Below are positions 51,915-62,177 of a stretch of DNA of 64,000 bases, piece by piece. Position 1 is the first letter of the stretch, and each line of letters opens with the position of its first letter. The stretch lies in contig NZ_FNBM01000005.1 of NCBI RefSeq assembly GCF_900102335.1, positions 310,001 through 374,000 on the forward strand, given 5' to 3'. The notes beneath the pieces are model-generated. The model had not been told where the DNA came from, did not search any database, and saw only the letters and a program-made list of their open reading frames with translations. Both the position numbers and the translations under genes were made by a program. The DNA comes from Phytopseudomonas seleniipraecipitans (GTDB taxonomy: Bacteria; Pseudomonadota; Gammaproteobacteria; Pseudomonadales; Pseudomonadaceae).

Positions 51915-52613
51915 CTAGATCGCCACCAATCCGCGCACGCCGTCCGCGTCCATGGTCTCGCCACGGCCCTGCTGGACGATTTCGCCGCGGCTCATCACCA
52001 GGTACTGGTCGGCCAGTTCGGCAGCGAAGTCGTAGAACTGCTCGACCAGCAGGATGGCCATGTCGCCGCGGGCGGCGAGTTTCTTGATGACCACGCCAAT
52101 TTCCTTGATCACCGAGGGCTGGATGCCTTCCGTGGGTTCGTCGAGGATCAGCAACCGCGGCTGGCTGGCCAGGGCACGGCCGATGGCCAGCTGTTGCTGC
52201 TGACCGCCGGACAGGTCGCCGCCGCGGCGCTGTTTCATTTCCAGCAGCACCGGGAACAGCTCGTAGATGAACGCGGGGACCTCCTTGGCCTGGCTACCGG
52301 GAAAGCGCGACAGCCCCATCAGCAGGTTTTCCTCGACCGTCAGGCGGCCGAAGATTTCGCGGCCCTGTGGCACGTAGGCGATGCCGGCGTGCACCCGCTG
52401 GTGCGGCTTGAAGCCGGTGATCGGCTTGCCTTCCCAGTTGACCTGGCCTTGCTTGGCCGGCAGCAGGCCCATCAGGCATTTGAGCAGGGTGGTCTTGCCC
52501 ACGCCGTTGCGGCCGAGCAGGCAGGTGACCTCGCCGACCTTCACCTCGAACGACAGGCCGCGCAGGATATGGCTGCCGCCGTAGTACTGATGGAGCTGTT
52601 GGACTTGCAGCAT
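51915..52613 (-). CDS. urtE: Urea ABC transporter ATP-binding protein UrtE
   Basis: A 232-residue ATPase of the branched-chain/urea class. It has Walker A LLGRNGVGKTTLLKCLMGLL, signature LSGGQQQQLAIGRALA, Walker B LLILDEPTEGIQPS, and the LivF-like start MLQVQQLHQYYGGSHILRG. The opening with QQLHQYYGGSHILR is characteristic of UrtE. An ATG 15 bp upstream is possible. Last gene of the urea block, 133 bp after urtD with a palindrome in between. Confidence 0.94.
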   Translation of the reverse strand: MLQVQQLHQYYGGSHILRGLSFEVKVGEVTCLLGRNGVGKTTLLKCLMGLLPAKQGQVNWEGKPITGFKPHQRVHAGIAYVPQGREIFGRLTVEENLLMGLSRFPGSQAKEVPAFIYELFPVLLEMKQRRGGDLSGGQQQQLAIGRALASQPRLLILDEPTEGIQPSVIKEIGVVIKKLAARGDMAILLVEQFYDFAAELADQYLVMSRGEIVQQGRGETMDADGVRGLVAI

Positions 52614-52648
52614 GTCGATGTCCTTCATTCAAATGGTGGGATGGGGGG

Positions 52649-52716
52649 AGGGTGGATGACGCTTTACCCATCCACCGTGCGGATGCCTGGTGGATGAAAA
52701 AAGCGTCATCCACCCT
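52649..52716. repeat. Dispersed palindromic element, copy 3 (urtD-urtE junction)
   Basis: AGGGTGGATGACGCTTT and AAAGCGTCATCCACCCT are perfect 17-bp inverted arms. Inner pieces catccacc and ggtggatg also pair. It lies within the urt transcript between urtD and urtE, where it could stabilise the upstream mRNA or reduce urtE expression. Confidence 0.85.
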
Positions 52717-52746
52717 ACTGACCGAAGCCCCTCCCACGGGTATGCA

Positions 52747-53582
<836 letters not shown>

Positions 53583-53586
<4 letters not shown>

Positions 53587-54674
53587 GATTTATCCCCTCG
53601 CTTGATGAGGCCGATGACGCCCTTGGGCAGGAACAGGGTGACCACGATGAACAGCGCGCCGAGGGCGAACAGCCAATACTCGGGGAACGCCACGGTGAAC
53701 CAGCTCTTCATGCCGTTGACCAGGCCGGCGCCGAGCAGCGGGCCGATCAGCGTGCCGCGCCCGCCGAGGGCCACCCACACGGCGGCTTCGATGGATTGGG
53801 TCGGGGCCATTTCGCTGGGGTTGATGATGCCGACCTGGGGCACGTACAGCGCGCCGGCCAGGCCGCAGAGCACGGCGCTCAGCACCCAGATGAACAGCTT
53901 GTAGCCGCGTGGATCGTAGCCGCAGAACATCAGCCGGTTTTCGGCGTCGCGCAGGGCGGTCAGCACCCGGCCGAACTTGCTGCGTGCCAGGCGCCAGCCC
54001 AGGTACAGGCTGCTGACCAGCAACACGACGGTCAGAAAGAACAGCGTGGCGCGGGTATTTGCCGCGGTGATCTCGAAGCCGAGGATGCTGCGGAAATTGG
54101 TGAAGCCGTTGTTGCCGCCGAAGCCGGTCTCGTTGCGGAAGAACAGCAGCATGCCGGCGAAGGTCAGGGCCTGGGTCATGATCGAGAAATACACGCCCTT
54201 GATCCGCGAACGGAAGGCGAAGAAGCCGAACACCAGAGCCAGCAAGCCTGGCGCCAGTACCACCAGGCACATGGCCCAGAGGAAATTGTCGGTGCCGTAC
54301 CAGTACCACGGCAGCTCGGTCCAGGCGAGGAAGCTCATGAAGGCGGGCAAACCGTCGCCGGCGGCTTCGCGCATCAGGTACATGCCCATGGCGTAGCCGC
54401 CGAGGGCGAAGAACAGGCCGTGGCCGAGGGACAGCAGGCCGGCATAGCCCCAGACCAGATCCAGCGCCAGGGCGACGATGCAGTAGCAGAGGATCTTGCC
54501 GACCAGGGTCAGCGTGTAGGCCGATACGTGCAGGCCATGATCAGCGGGCAGCAGGTGCAGCAGCGGCATGGCGAGCAGCACGACGAGCACCAGCAGGCCG
54601 ATGACGATGGAGACCTGCGGGCCGAGTTTGGCCGTGGCGCGGGCGAGAACGGTTTGATTCAGTGGCATGGTCAT
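53583..54674 (-). CDS. urtC: Urea ABC transporter permease UrtC
   Basis: A 363-residue LivM-type permease with about nine spans. YCIVALALDLVWGYAGLLSLGHGLFFALGGYAMGMYLM is the conserved N-terminal half feature in two parts, and LTALRDAENRLMFCGYDPRG is the cytoplasmic EAA-like loop. Its ATG shares a base with the urtB stop (TGATG), so the two are translationally coupled. Confidence 0.95.
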
Positions 54675-56245
54675 CAGTCGATCACCCGTCCCTTGAGAGC
54701 AAAGAGGCCTTGCGGACGTTTCTGAATGAACAGAATGATCAGCGCGAGGATGAGGATCTTGCCGAGCACGGCGCCGATCTGTGGTTCGAGGATCTTGTTG
54801 GCGATGCCCAGACCGAAGGCCGCCATGACGCTACCGGCCAGTTGGCCGACGCCGCCGAGTACCACCACCAGGAAGGAGTCGATGATGTAGCTCTGGCCGA
54901 GATCGGGGCCGACGTTGCCGATCTGGCTAAGCGCCACGCCGCCAAGGCCGGCGATGCCGGAGCCGAGCCCGAAGGCCATCATGTCCACACGGCCGGTGGG
55001 CACGCCGCAGCAAGCGGCCATGTTGCGGTTCTGGGTGACGGCGCGCACGTTGAGGCCCAGGCGGGTCTTGTTCAGCAGCAGCCAGGTCAGTAGCACTACG
55101 GCTAGGGCGAAGCCGATGATCACGATGCGGTTGTATGGCAGCACCAGGTTGGGCAGCACCTGGATACCACCGGACAGCCAGTAGGGGTTGGCCACCTCGA
55201 CGTTCTGCGCACCGAACAGCACGCGCACCAACTGGATCAGGATCAGACTGATGCCCCAGGTGGCGAGCAGAGTTTCCAGTGGCCGACCGTAGAGGTGACG
55301 AATCACCGTGCGCTCCAGCGCCATGCCGATGACGGCGGTCACGCAGAAGGCCACCGGCAGTGCCACCAGCGGGTAAAGCGCCAGGGCTTCGGGGGCGAAG
55401 CGTTGGAACAGGATCTGCACCATGTAGGTGGAATAGGCGCCGAGCATCAGCATCTCGCCGTGGGCCATGTTGATCACCCCGAGCAGGCCGAAGGTGATGG
55501 CCAGACCCAACGCGGCGAGCAGTAGGATCGAGCCCAGGCTCATGCCGCTGAAGGCCTGACCGAGCAGCTCGCCGATCAGCAACTTGCGCTTGACCTGCGC
55601 CAGGCTGGTTTGCGCTGCAGTGCGCACGCCAGCGTCACTTTCCACGCCGGGGTCCAGCAGGTTTTCCAGGCGCGTGCGCGCCAGTGGCTCGCCGGTCTCG
55701 CCGAGCAGGCGCACGGCGGCCATGCGTATCGCCGGGTTGGGGTCGACCAGTTGCAGGTTGGCCAGGGCCAGGGTCAGGGCGTCGCGAACGGCGTCGTCGT
55801 CCTCCCGGTCGAGGCTCTGGGCGAGCAGCGGCAATTGCGCCGGCTGGGCGCTCTTCTGCAGTTGCACTGCGGCGGCGAGGCGCTGCGCGGGTGCCTCGGC
55901 AAGCAGCTGATGGCTGGCCTGGGCGTTGGCGATCAGGCCACGCAGGCGATTGTTCAGGCGCAATTTGCGCGGGTTATCCACAGGGGAAGCGTCACCTTCG
56001 GCAGCCTGGTAGCCGTCGTCGGTTTCAATGAACGCAGTCTTTTCGTTATCCGCAGCTACACGGCCCTGTTGCAGGGCGTCGAGCAGCGGCTGGCGCGTCA
56101 GGTCAGGCATGGCGGCCCAGCTTTCCAGCAGTTTGGCCTGCTGCGCCGGGCTGGCAGCCACGAAGTCGGCCGCATCGCCAGCTTGGGCGGCGAATGGCAC
56201 TACCAGCAGCAGGCTGAGAAGTAGTCGGACAAATGCGTTATGCAT
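54674..56245 (-). CDS. urtB: Urea ABC transporter permease UrtB with periplasmic HEAT-like extension
   Basis: A 523-residue LivH-type permease. The first part is unusual for permeases but known for proteobacterial UrtB: a signal peptide (about 1-22, ending AAQAG), then a soluble region (about 23-220) of HEAT-like helical repeats (NPAIRMAAVRLLGETGEP). Eight or so spans begin at about 228 (LGSILLLAALGLAITFGLL), with NMAHGEMLMLGAY as the permease signature. It lies 136 bp after urtA with a palindrome between, and 1 bp overlaps urtC. Confidence 0.94.
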   Translation of the reverse strand: MHNAFVRLLLSLLLVVPFAAQAGDAADFVAASPAQQAKLLESWAAMPDLTRQPLLDALQQGRVAADNEKTAFIETDDGYQAAEGDASPVDNPRKLRLNNRLRGLIANAQASHQLLAEAPAQRLAAAVQLQKSAQPAQLPLLAQSLDREDDDAVRDALTLALANLQLVDPNPAIRMAAVRLLGETGEPLARTRLENLLDPGVESDAGVRTAAQTSLAQVKRKLLIGELLGQAFSGMSLGSILLLAALGLAITFGLLGVINMAHGEMLMLGAYSTYMVQILFQRFAPEALALYPLVALPVAFCVTAVIGMALERTVIRHLYGRPLETLLATWGISLILIQLVRVLFGAQNVEVANPYWLSGGIQVLPNLVLPYNRIVIIGFALAVVLLTWLLLNKTRLGLNVRAVTQNRNMAACCGVPTGRVDMMAFGLGSGIAGLGGVALSQIGNVGPDLGQSYIIDSFLVVVLGGVGQLAGSVMAAFGLGIANKILEPQIGAVLGKILILALIILFIQKRPQGLFALKGRVID

Positions 56246-56280
56246 GGGGTAATCCTTGGTGCCCGATAAACCGGGGAGCT

Positions 56281-56356
56281 GTAGGAGTCAGCTGCCGGCG
56301 ATTGATCTTCAGAGCAACGCGCTCTTGGGATTGCTCGCCGGCAAGCCGGCTCCTAC
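56281..56356. repeat. REP-like palindrome between urtA and urtB
   Basis: Imperfect inverted arms beginning GTAGGAG and ending CTCCTAC, with tgccggcga / tcgccggca pairs inside and a small inner hairpin (AGAGC / GCTCT). This is the type of palindrome common in Pseudomonas intergenic DNA. Its place after the binding-protein gene would allow urtA mRNA to be kept at a higher level than the permease mRNA. Confidence 0.75.
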
Positions 56357-56381
56357 AGGAGGAGCCGGGCGAGCCCGTGGA

Positions 56382-57647
56382 TCAGTTCGACTTCACCGGG
56401 GTGTCGCCTTTTTTGTCGTTGCCTTCGATGTACGGGCTCCACGGCTGGGCGCGAACCGGGCCGTCGGTTTCCCAGACCACGGAGAACTGACCGTCGTCCT
56501 GGACTTCGCCGATCATCACCGGCTTGTGCAGGTGGTGATTCTTCTCGTCCATCTTCAGGGTGAAACCGCTGGGTGCGGCGAACTCCTGGCCGGCCATGGC
56601 CGCGCGCACCTTGTCGACGTCGGTGGTACCGGCCTTTTCGACGGCCTGGGCCCACATGTGAATACCCACGTAGGTGGCTTCCATCGGGTCATTGGTGACC
56701 ACGGTGTCGGCGTTCGGCAGCTTCTTGGCCTTGGCGTAGGCTTTCCAGTCGGCGACGAATTTCTCGTTGACCGGGTTCTCCACGGACTGGAAGTAGTTCC
56801 ATGCGGCCAGGTGACCGACCAGCGGTTTGGTGTCGATACCGCGCAGCTCTTCTTCACCGACCGAGAAGGCCACCACCGGTACGTCGGTGGCTTCGATGCC
56901 CTGGTTGGCCAGTTCCTTGTAGAACGGCACGTTGGAGTCGCCGTTGACGGTGGAGACCACCGCGGTCTTGCCGCCGGCGGAGAACTTCTTGATGTTGGCG
57001 ACGATGGTTTGGTAATCGCTGTGGCCGAACGGCGTGTAGACCTCTTCGATGTCCTTGTCCTGAACGCCCTTGCTGTGCAGGAAGGCGCGCAGGATCTTGT
57101 TGGTGGTGCGCGGGTAGACGTAATCGGTGCCGAGCAGGAAGAAACGCTTGGCGGCGCCACCATCTTCGCTGAGCAGGTATTCCACCGCCGGGATCGCCTG
57201 CTGGTTCGGCGCGGCGCCGGTGTAGAACACGTTCGGCGACATTTCTTCGCCTTCGTACTGCACGGGGTAGAACAGCAGGCCGTTGAGCTCTTCGTATACC
57301 GGCAGCACCGATTTACGCGATACCGACGTCCAGCAGCCGAAGGTCACCGCGACCTTGTCCTGGGTCAGCAACTGGCGGCCCCGCTCGGCGAACAGGGGCC
57401 AGTTGGAGGCCGGGTCGACCACCACCGCTTCGAGCTGTTTGCCGAGTACGCCGCCCTTGGCGTTGATCTCGTCGATGGTCATCAGCGCCATGTCTTTGAG
57501 CGATGTTTCCGAAATGGCCATCGTGCCGGACAGCGAGTGCAGAACGCCGACCTTGATGGTCTCGGCGGCGTGGATGCTCCAGCTCAGGCCCATGGCGGCG
57601 ATGGACGCGGAAAGGGTGAAGGCCTTGATCAGGCTGCGACGTTGCAT
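56382..57647 (-). CDS. urtA: Urea ABC transporter substrate-binding protein UrtA
   Basis: A 421-residue periplasmic protein of the branched-chain-type binding family. The N-terminus MQRRSLIKAFTLSASIAAM carries two arginines and may be a Tat-type signal; cleavage would be near IHAAE (about 27). The mature part begins TIKVGVLHSLSGTMAISET and includes TFGCWTSVSRKSVLPVYEE, FYPVQYEGEEMSPNVFYTGA and AAWNYFQSVENPVN, all typical of UrtA. 61 bp downstream of the gntR gene. Confidence 0.96.
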   Translation of the reverse strand: MQRRSLIKAFTLSASIAAMGLSWSIHAAETIKVGVLHSLSGTMAISETSLKDMALMTIDEINAKGGVLGKQLEAVVVDPASNWPLFAERGRQLLTQDKVAVTFGCWTSVSRKSVLPVYEELNGLLFYPVQYEGEEMSPNVFYTGAAPNQQAIPAVEYLLSEDGGAAKRFFLLGTDYVYPRTTNKILRAFLHSKGVQDKDIEEVYTPFGHSDYQTIVANIKKFSAGGKTAVVSTVNGDSNVPFYKELANQGIEATDVPVVAFSVGEEELRGIDTKPLVGHLAAWNYFQSVENPVNEKFVADWKAYAKAKKLPNADTVVTNDPMEATYVGIHMWAQAVEKAGTTDVDKVRAAMAGQEFAAPSGFTLKMDEKNHHLHKPVMIGEVQDDGQFSVVWETDGPVRAQPWSPYIEGNDKKGDTPVKSN

Positions 57648-57708
57648 AGGACGATCTCCATTGACTGACGAGTTTTATGTTGTTGGCAGTGGATCAAGGG
57701 ACACCACA

Positions 57709-58431
57709 TCAGCCCTGCGCCTGTACGGCCCGCTCGCGGGCGTTGTGCAGCATGTGCAGGGTGATCTTGCGCACTTCCGCCTTGCTGACCTCTATGTGGG
57801 TCTTCAGCAACAGCTGTGCTTCTTCGCAACGACGCGACAGGATCGCGCCGAGGATGCGTGCGTGCTCTTCGTAGGTGGCTTCCACCCGAGGCGTTTTGGT
57901 GAAGTCCAGACGACGGACGATACGAATCTTTTCGCTGATTTCGCGGTGCAGGCGAGCCATCTCGCGGTTGCCGGTGGCCTCCACCAGCTGGCAGTGGAAG
58001 CGTTCGTCGAGCAGCGACACTTCGCGGCCTTCTGGTGGGCGTTGTTCGGGCGGTGCCGTCCAGATCTGGCGCAGTTCTTCCAACTGCGCTGGCGTTTCAC
58101 CCGCCGGGCGATCGCACAGGCGCCGAACCGCCGCCAGTTCGAGCACGATGCGCACGTCGTAGAGCTCTTCGAAATGATGGAAGTCGAACGGCTTGACCTG
58201 CCAGCCGCTGCGGAAATACACCTCCAGATAACCTTCGCGCTCCAGGCGATAGAGCGCCTGGCGCACCGGTGTGCGGCTGGCGGCCATGCGCTCGGCCACT
58301 TCACCTTCACTGAAACGGTCGCCCGGCAGCAGGCGGAACTCGGAAATGTCGTCCTTGAGCTGCCCGTAGATGCGCTCGGCGAGGTTCTCCGGGCGTTCCT
58401 TGCCGCGCTTGATCGGGTCGACCAGTTGCAT
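57709..58431 (-). CDS. GntR-family regulator with FCD domain
   Basis: A 240-residue regulator. The N-terminal winged helix (about 18-80) has ISEFRLLPGDRFSEGEVAER and SRTPVRQALYRLEREGYLEV. The C-terminal FCD ligand domain (about 95-220) has DVRIVLELAAVRRLC, LLDERFHCQLVEATGN and a later His in YEEHARILGAI, which fit a metal-binding effector site. It starts 1 bp after the urea carboxylase stop and precedes urtA by 61 bp. Likely controls this operon; the effector (urea, allophanate or another compound) is unknown. Confidence 0.9.
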   Translation of the reverse strand: MQLVDPIKRGKERPENLAERIYGQLKDDISEFRLLPGDRFSEGEVAERMAASRTPVRQALYRLEREGYLEVYFRSGWQVKPFDFHHFEELYDVRIVLELAAVRRLCDRPAGETPAQLEELRQIWTAPPEQRPPEGREVSLLDERFHCQLVEATGNREMARLHREISEKIRIVRRLDFTKTPRVEATYEEHARILGAILSRRCEEAQLLLKTHIEVSKAEVRKITLHMLHNARERAVQAQG

Positions 58432-58432
58432 G

Positions 58433-61400
58433 TCAGGCCGCCTCGCTCGGATCGAGGATCAGCAGCACGTCGCCCGGAGTGACCGCCTTGCCCGGCTGGC
58501 AGCGCACGGCCTTGACCGTTCCCGCTACTGGCGCGAGCACGGCCAGCTCCATCTTCATCGCCTCGACCACCAGCAACGGCGTACCAGCTTCGACGTACTG
58601 GCCCGGCTCGACCAGCACCTTCCAGACGCTGCCGCACATGTCAGCGCTGACCGCCTGACCATCGACGGCTTCGTCCTCCTCGCTGCTGGCAACGGGCGCG
58701 GCGTGGCTGTCGGCGTCGTCGTCACGCCACAGCTGTACTTCGGCGTCGAAGGCCTGCTTCTGCAGTTGCTGGAAGCTGGCGATGCTGCTGGCGTTGTCGG
58801 CCAGGAAGCGCTGGTATTCGGCGAAATCGAAGGTGCTCTGCTCGATCTTGATGTGCGCGCGGCCTTCACGGAAGGCGTCGCGGAATTCGTCGAGTTCGGC
58901 TTCGCTGACCGGGTAGAAACGCACCTGATCGAAGAAGTGCAGCAGCCACGGCTGGCCGCCCTCGAACTGGGCGTTCTTCACGAACTTGTTCCAGATCGGC
59001 AGGGTACGGCCGACCAACTGGTAGCCACCGGGCGAGTCCATGCCGTAGATGCACATGTACATGCCGCCGATACCCACGGTGCCTTCGGCGGTGTAGGTGC
59101 GTGCCGGGTTGTACTTGGAGCTGAGCAGGCGGTGGCGCGGGTCGAGCGGTACGGCGCAGGGCGCGTCGAGGTAGACGTCGCCGAGGCCGAGGATCAGGTA
59201 GCTGGCCTCGAAGAGGATGTCGCGCACTTGCTCGCGGGTGGCCAGGCCATTGGCACGCTGGATGAAGTCGACATTATTTGGCAGCCATGGCGCCTGGCTG
59301 CGCACGGTCTCGCTGTAGCGGGTGACGGCCGCCAGGGTGGCGCTGTCTTCGAAGGCCATCGGCAGGTGGACGATGCGGGTCGGCACCTTGAGATTCGCCA
59401 CATCGCCCAGCTCGCGCTCGAGGCGCAGCAGGTGATCGAGCAGCGCCTGCTGATGCAGTACGCGGCTGTCGTAACGCAGCTGCAGCGAACGCACGCCCGG
59501 CGCCAGCTCTTCCAGACCGGTGAGCGGAGTCGCCTTGAGCGCCTCCATCAGCAGGTGCACGCGCAGGCGCAGCGCCAGGTCGAGCACGTTGTCGCCGTAT
59601 TCGAGCAGGATGTACGCATCGCCAGCCTGGCGGTAGACCGCGCGCGGGCGGCTGCCATCGGCCGGCAGTTCAGCCAGCACGGTGGCCGACACGGTGTCGC
59701 CTGGCTGCAGGCTGGGCGCCGGCAACTGTACGGCGTTGACTGCGCTTAGCCGTTCCAGGCTGCCCAGTTGGGCCTGTTCCAGCGCCTGAGCCTGCTCGAA
59801 GCTGATCGGATGAAAGCGCAGGGTGTCGCCTGGCTTGACCTGGCCGACCTTCCACAGCTCGGCCTTGGCGATGGTTACCGGGCATACGAAGCCGCCCAGG
59901 CTCGGGCCGTCCTTGGTGAGAATCACCGGGAAGTCGCCAGTGAAGTTGATGGCGCCGATGGCGTATTCGCAGTCATGCACGTTGGACGGATGCAGGCCGG
60001 CTTCGCCGCCGTCAGCGCGTGTCCAGCTCGGCTTCGGCCCGCTCAGGCGCACGCCGAGGCGGTTGGAGTTGTAGTGCACCTGCCAGTCGGCGGTGAAGAA
60101 CTGCTCGATCGCCTCGGCAGTGAAGAAGTCCGGCGCACCGTGGGGGCCGTAGAGCACACCGATGTTCCAGGTCGTGCCGTACTCGGGAATCAGGCTGGCA
60201 TCCAGCGCCTGGGGCTTGCTGACCGGCGCTGGCGTGGTGCAGGCGGGCAGGTTCTGGGAGATGGCGAGCATGTCGGCGGTGCGCAGAGTACGCCCGGCAT
60301 GGCCGCCGAACTGGCCGAGGGCGAAGGTTGAGCGGCTGCCCAGGTACACGGGCACATCGAAACCGCCGCGCACGGCGAGGTAAGTACGGCAGCCGCTTTG
60401 CGCGCGGCCGAGCTTGAGCACTTGGCCTGCCTTGATGGCGATTGGCGCCCAATAGGGCACGCTCTCACCATCCAGCTCGGCCGGGCAGTCAGCGCCGGCT
60501 AGGGCGATCAGCGCATCGCTGTGGAAGCGCAGGCTTGGGCCCTGCAGGGTGAACTCCAGCCCGGCAGCGCTCTGGTGGTTGCCGACGATGCGGTTGGCCA
60601 GGCGGAAGGCGTAATCGTCCATCGGCCCGGACGGCGGCACGCCGATGTCCCAGTAGCCGAGACGACCAGGGAAATCCTGCACGCTGCTGTAGGTGCCAGG
60701 CTCCAGCACTTCGACCACCTGGGCGGCGTAGCTGAAGGTGTCGAGCAGGCGAGTCCAGATCTGCGCGGCGTGGAAGCGCGGCTCCGCGACCACCTGGCGC
60801 AAGTAATCGAGGTTGCTGGCGATGCCGTGCAGGCGGGTTTCACCGAGCGCTTTGCTCAGCTTGGCGATGGCCTCGTCGCGGGTGGCAGCGTGGACGATCA
60901 GCTTGGCGATCATCGGATCATAGAAGGCCGACACTTCGCTGCCGGTGCTTACCCAACCGTCGACGCGTACGTCATCCGGGAAGTGCACGTCGGTCAGCAC
61001 GCCTGGGCTGGGCTGGAAGTTCTTCAGCGGGTCTTCGGCATAGATGCGCACCTCGATGGCAGCGCCCTGCGGCGCGCGGTTCAGGGCGACCCAGTCCAGC
61101 TCGTCGTCTGCGGCCACGCGCAGCATGCATTCGATCAGATCCAGGCCGGTGACCATCTCGGTCACCGGGTGCTCGACCTGCAGGCGGGTGTTCACTTCGA
61201 GAAAGTAGAAGTCGTCGCGAGCGGCGTCGTAGATGAACTCCACGGTGCCGGCACTGCGGTAGCTCACCGACTCGCCCAGCTCGACAGCTGCGGCATGCAG
61301 GCGCTCGCGGGTGGCTTGCGGCAGGTTCGGTGCGGGGGTTTCCTCGACCACTTTCTGGTTGCGCCGCTGCAGCGAGCAGTCGCGTTCTCCCAGGGCTGCC

Positions 61401-62059
61401 ACGCGGCCTTTGCCATCACCGAAGATCTGCACTTCGACATGGCGCGCCTGGTCGACGAAGCGCTCGAGAAATACCCCCGAATCACTGAAGAACTGCTCGC
61501 CCATGCGTTTGACGCCGTCATAGGCGCTGGCCAGGGCCACGGCGTCGGCGCAGCGGGTCAGGCCGATACCGCCACCGCCAGCGGTGGTCTTGAGCATCAC
61601 CGGGTAGCCGATGCCTTCGGCGGCCGCCAGGGCCTCTTCGAGGCTTTGCAGCAGGCCGGTGCCGGGCGCCATCGGCACCTGCGCTTCGGCGGCCAGTTCG
61701 CGAGCCCGGTGCTTGAGGCCGAACTCGCGGATCTGCGTCGGCGTCGGGCCAACGAAGGCAATACCCGCGTTTTCGCAGGCCTCGGCGAATTCGGCGCTTT
61801 CCGAGAGAAAGCCATAACCCGGATAGATCGCTTGGGCGCCAGTTTCCTTGGCGGCGGCGAGAATCTTGTCGATACGCAGGTAGCTGTCGGCAGCCTTGTC
61901 GCCGCCCAGCGCTACGGCCACGTCGGCATCACGTACATGCTGAGCGTTGCGGTCGGCGTCGGAGTACACCGCCACGCTCTTCACGCCGAGACGTTTGAGG
62001 GTGCGGATGGCGCGGACGGCGATCTCGCCACGGTTGGCGATCAGTACTGTTTCAAACAT
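58433..62059 (-). CDS. Urea carboxylase (biotin-dependent)
   Basis: A 1208-residue enzyme that carboxylates urea to allophanate with ATP and bicarbonate. The biotin carboxylase part (about 1-450) has FETVLIANRGEIAVRAIRTL, TAGGGGIGLTRC (ATP grasp) and RLQVEHPVTEMVTG. The carboxyltransferase part has the two KipA/KipI-like domains (about 470-1030), including SGPMDDYAFRLANRIVG. A linker precedes the biotinyl domain with VVEAMKMELAVLAPVAG (biotin Lys about 1170). Length and order match urea carboxylase; guanidine carboxylase has the same layout, but its partner genes are absent here. The start codon is enclosed by an 18-bp inverted repeat and overlapped by an upstream small frame. Confidence 0.93.
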   Translation of the reverse strand: MFETVLIANRGEIAVRAIRTLKRLGVKSVAVYSDADRNAQHVRDADVAVALGGDKAADSYLRIDKILAAAKETGAQAIYPGYGFLSESAEFAEACENAGIAFVGPTPTQIREFGLKHRARELAAEAQVPMAPGTGLLQSLEEALAAAEGIGYPVMLKTTAGGGGIGLTRCADAVALASAYDGVKRMGEQFFSDSGVFLERFVDQARHVEVQIFGDGKGRVAALGERDCSLQRRNQKVVEETPAPNLPQATRERLHAAAVELGESVSYRSAGTVEFIYDAARDDFYFLEVNTRLQVEHPVTEMVTGLDLIECMLRVAADDELDWVALNRAPQGAAIEVRIYAEDPLKNFQPSPGVLTDVHFPDDVRVDGWVSTGSEVSAFYDPMIAKLIVHAATRDEAIAKLSKALGETRLHGIASNLDYLRQVVAEPRFHAAQIWTRLLDTFSYAAQVVEVLEPGTYSSVQDFPGRLGYWDIGVPPSGPMDDYAFRLANRIVGNHQSAAGLEFTLQGPSLRFHSDALIALAGADCPAELDGESVPYWAPIAIKAGQVLKLGRAQSGCRTYLAVRGGFDVPVYLGSRSTFALGQFGGHAGRTLRTADMLAISQNLPACTTPAPVSKPQALDASLIPEYGTTWNIGVLYGPHGAPDFFTAEAIEQFFTADWQVHYNSNRLGVRLSGPKPSWTRADGGEAGLHPSNVHDCEYAIGAINFTGDFPVILTKDGPSLGGFVCPVTIAKAELWKVGQVKPGDTLRFHPISFEQAQALEQAQLGSLERLSAVNAVQLPAPSLQPGDTVSATVLAELPADGSRPRAVYRQAGDAYILLEYGDNVLDLALRLRVHLLMEALKATPLTGLEELAPGVRSLQLRYDSRVLHQQALLDHLLRLERELGDVANLKVPTRIVHLPMAFEDSATLAAVTRYSETVRSQAPWLPNNVDFIQRANGLATREQVRDILFEASYLILGLGDVYLDAPCAVPLDPRHRLLSSKYNPARTYTAEGTVGIGGMYMCIYGMDSPGGYQLVGRTLPIWNKFVKNAQFEGGQPWLLHFFDQVRFYPVSEAELDEFRDAFREGRAHIKIEQSTFDFAEYQRFLADNASSIASFQQLQKQAFDAEVQLWRDDDADSHAAPVASSEEDEAVDGQAVSADMCGSVWKVLVEPGQYVEAGTPLLVVEAMKMELAVLAPVAGTVKAVRCQPGKAVTPGDVLLILDPSEAA

Positions 62060-62086
62060 GGCAATTCTCCGTGGCGAGATCGCCGT
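62016..62086 (-). promoter_or_regulatory. Perfect 18-bp inverted repeat enclosing the urea carboxylase start codon
   Basis: ACGGCGATCTCGCCACGG in the leader (62069-62086) is the exact reverse complement of CCGTGGCGAGATCGCCGT in codons 10-15 (62016-62033). The 35-nt loop holds the end of the ribosome binding site and the ATG. The last GG of the leader arm is also the GG of the GGAG site. If folded, the mRNA would hide the site, suggesting translational control. Confidence 0.7.
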
Positions 62087-62177
62087 GACGGGCTGCGCCA
62101 GTCCGGCACTTTGACGTCGTCGCTGCGCTGCTGAGCAGCTGGTCACCACGGTTGGCGATCAATACTGTTTCAAACAT
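62052..62177 (-). CDS. Small leader frame 2, mimics the urea carboxylase N-terminus
   Basis: A 41-codon frame starting ATG with GGAG upstream, opening MFETVLIANRGDQLLSS. After residue 11 it diverges from the enzyme. Its stop (TGA) lies inside codons 2-3 of urea carboxylase (ATGTTTGA), so termination would place ribosomes at the enzyme's start. It may be a leader peptide or only a remnant of the duplication; no known family is recognised. Confidence 0.35.
   Translation of the reverse strand: MFETVLIANRGDQLLSSAATTSKCRTGAARHGDLATENCHV

Noticed and set aside
56256..57668. A 470-codon plus-strand frame opposite urtA
   Set aside because: Antisense shadow. urtA has a signal peptide and full family motifs.
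57804..58637. A 277-codon minus-strand frame overlapping the GntR gene
   Set aside because: It is the same DNA in another frame, Arg/Cys/Ser-rich, and lacks domains; the GntR-FCD frame is the real one.
60521..62134. A 537-codon plus-strand frame opposite urea carboxylase
   Set aside because: Antisense shadow of the biotin carboxylase region, with no recognisable domain.
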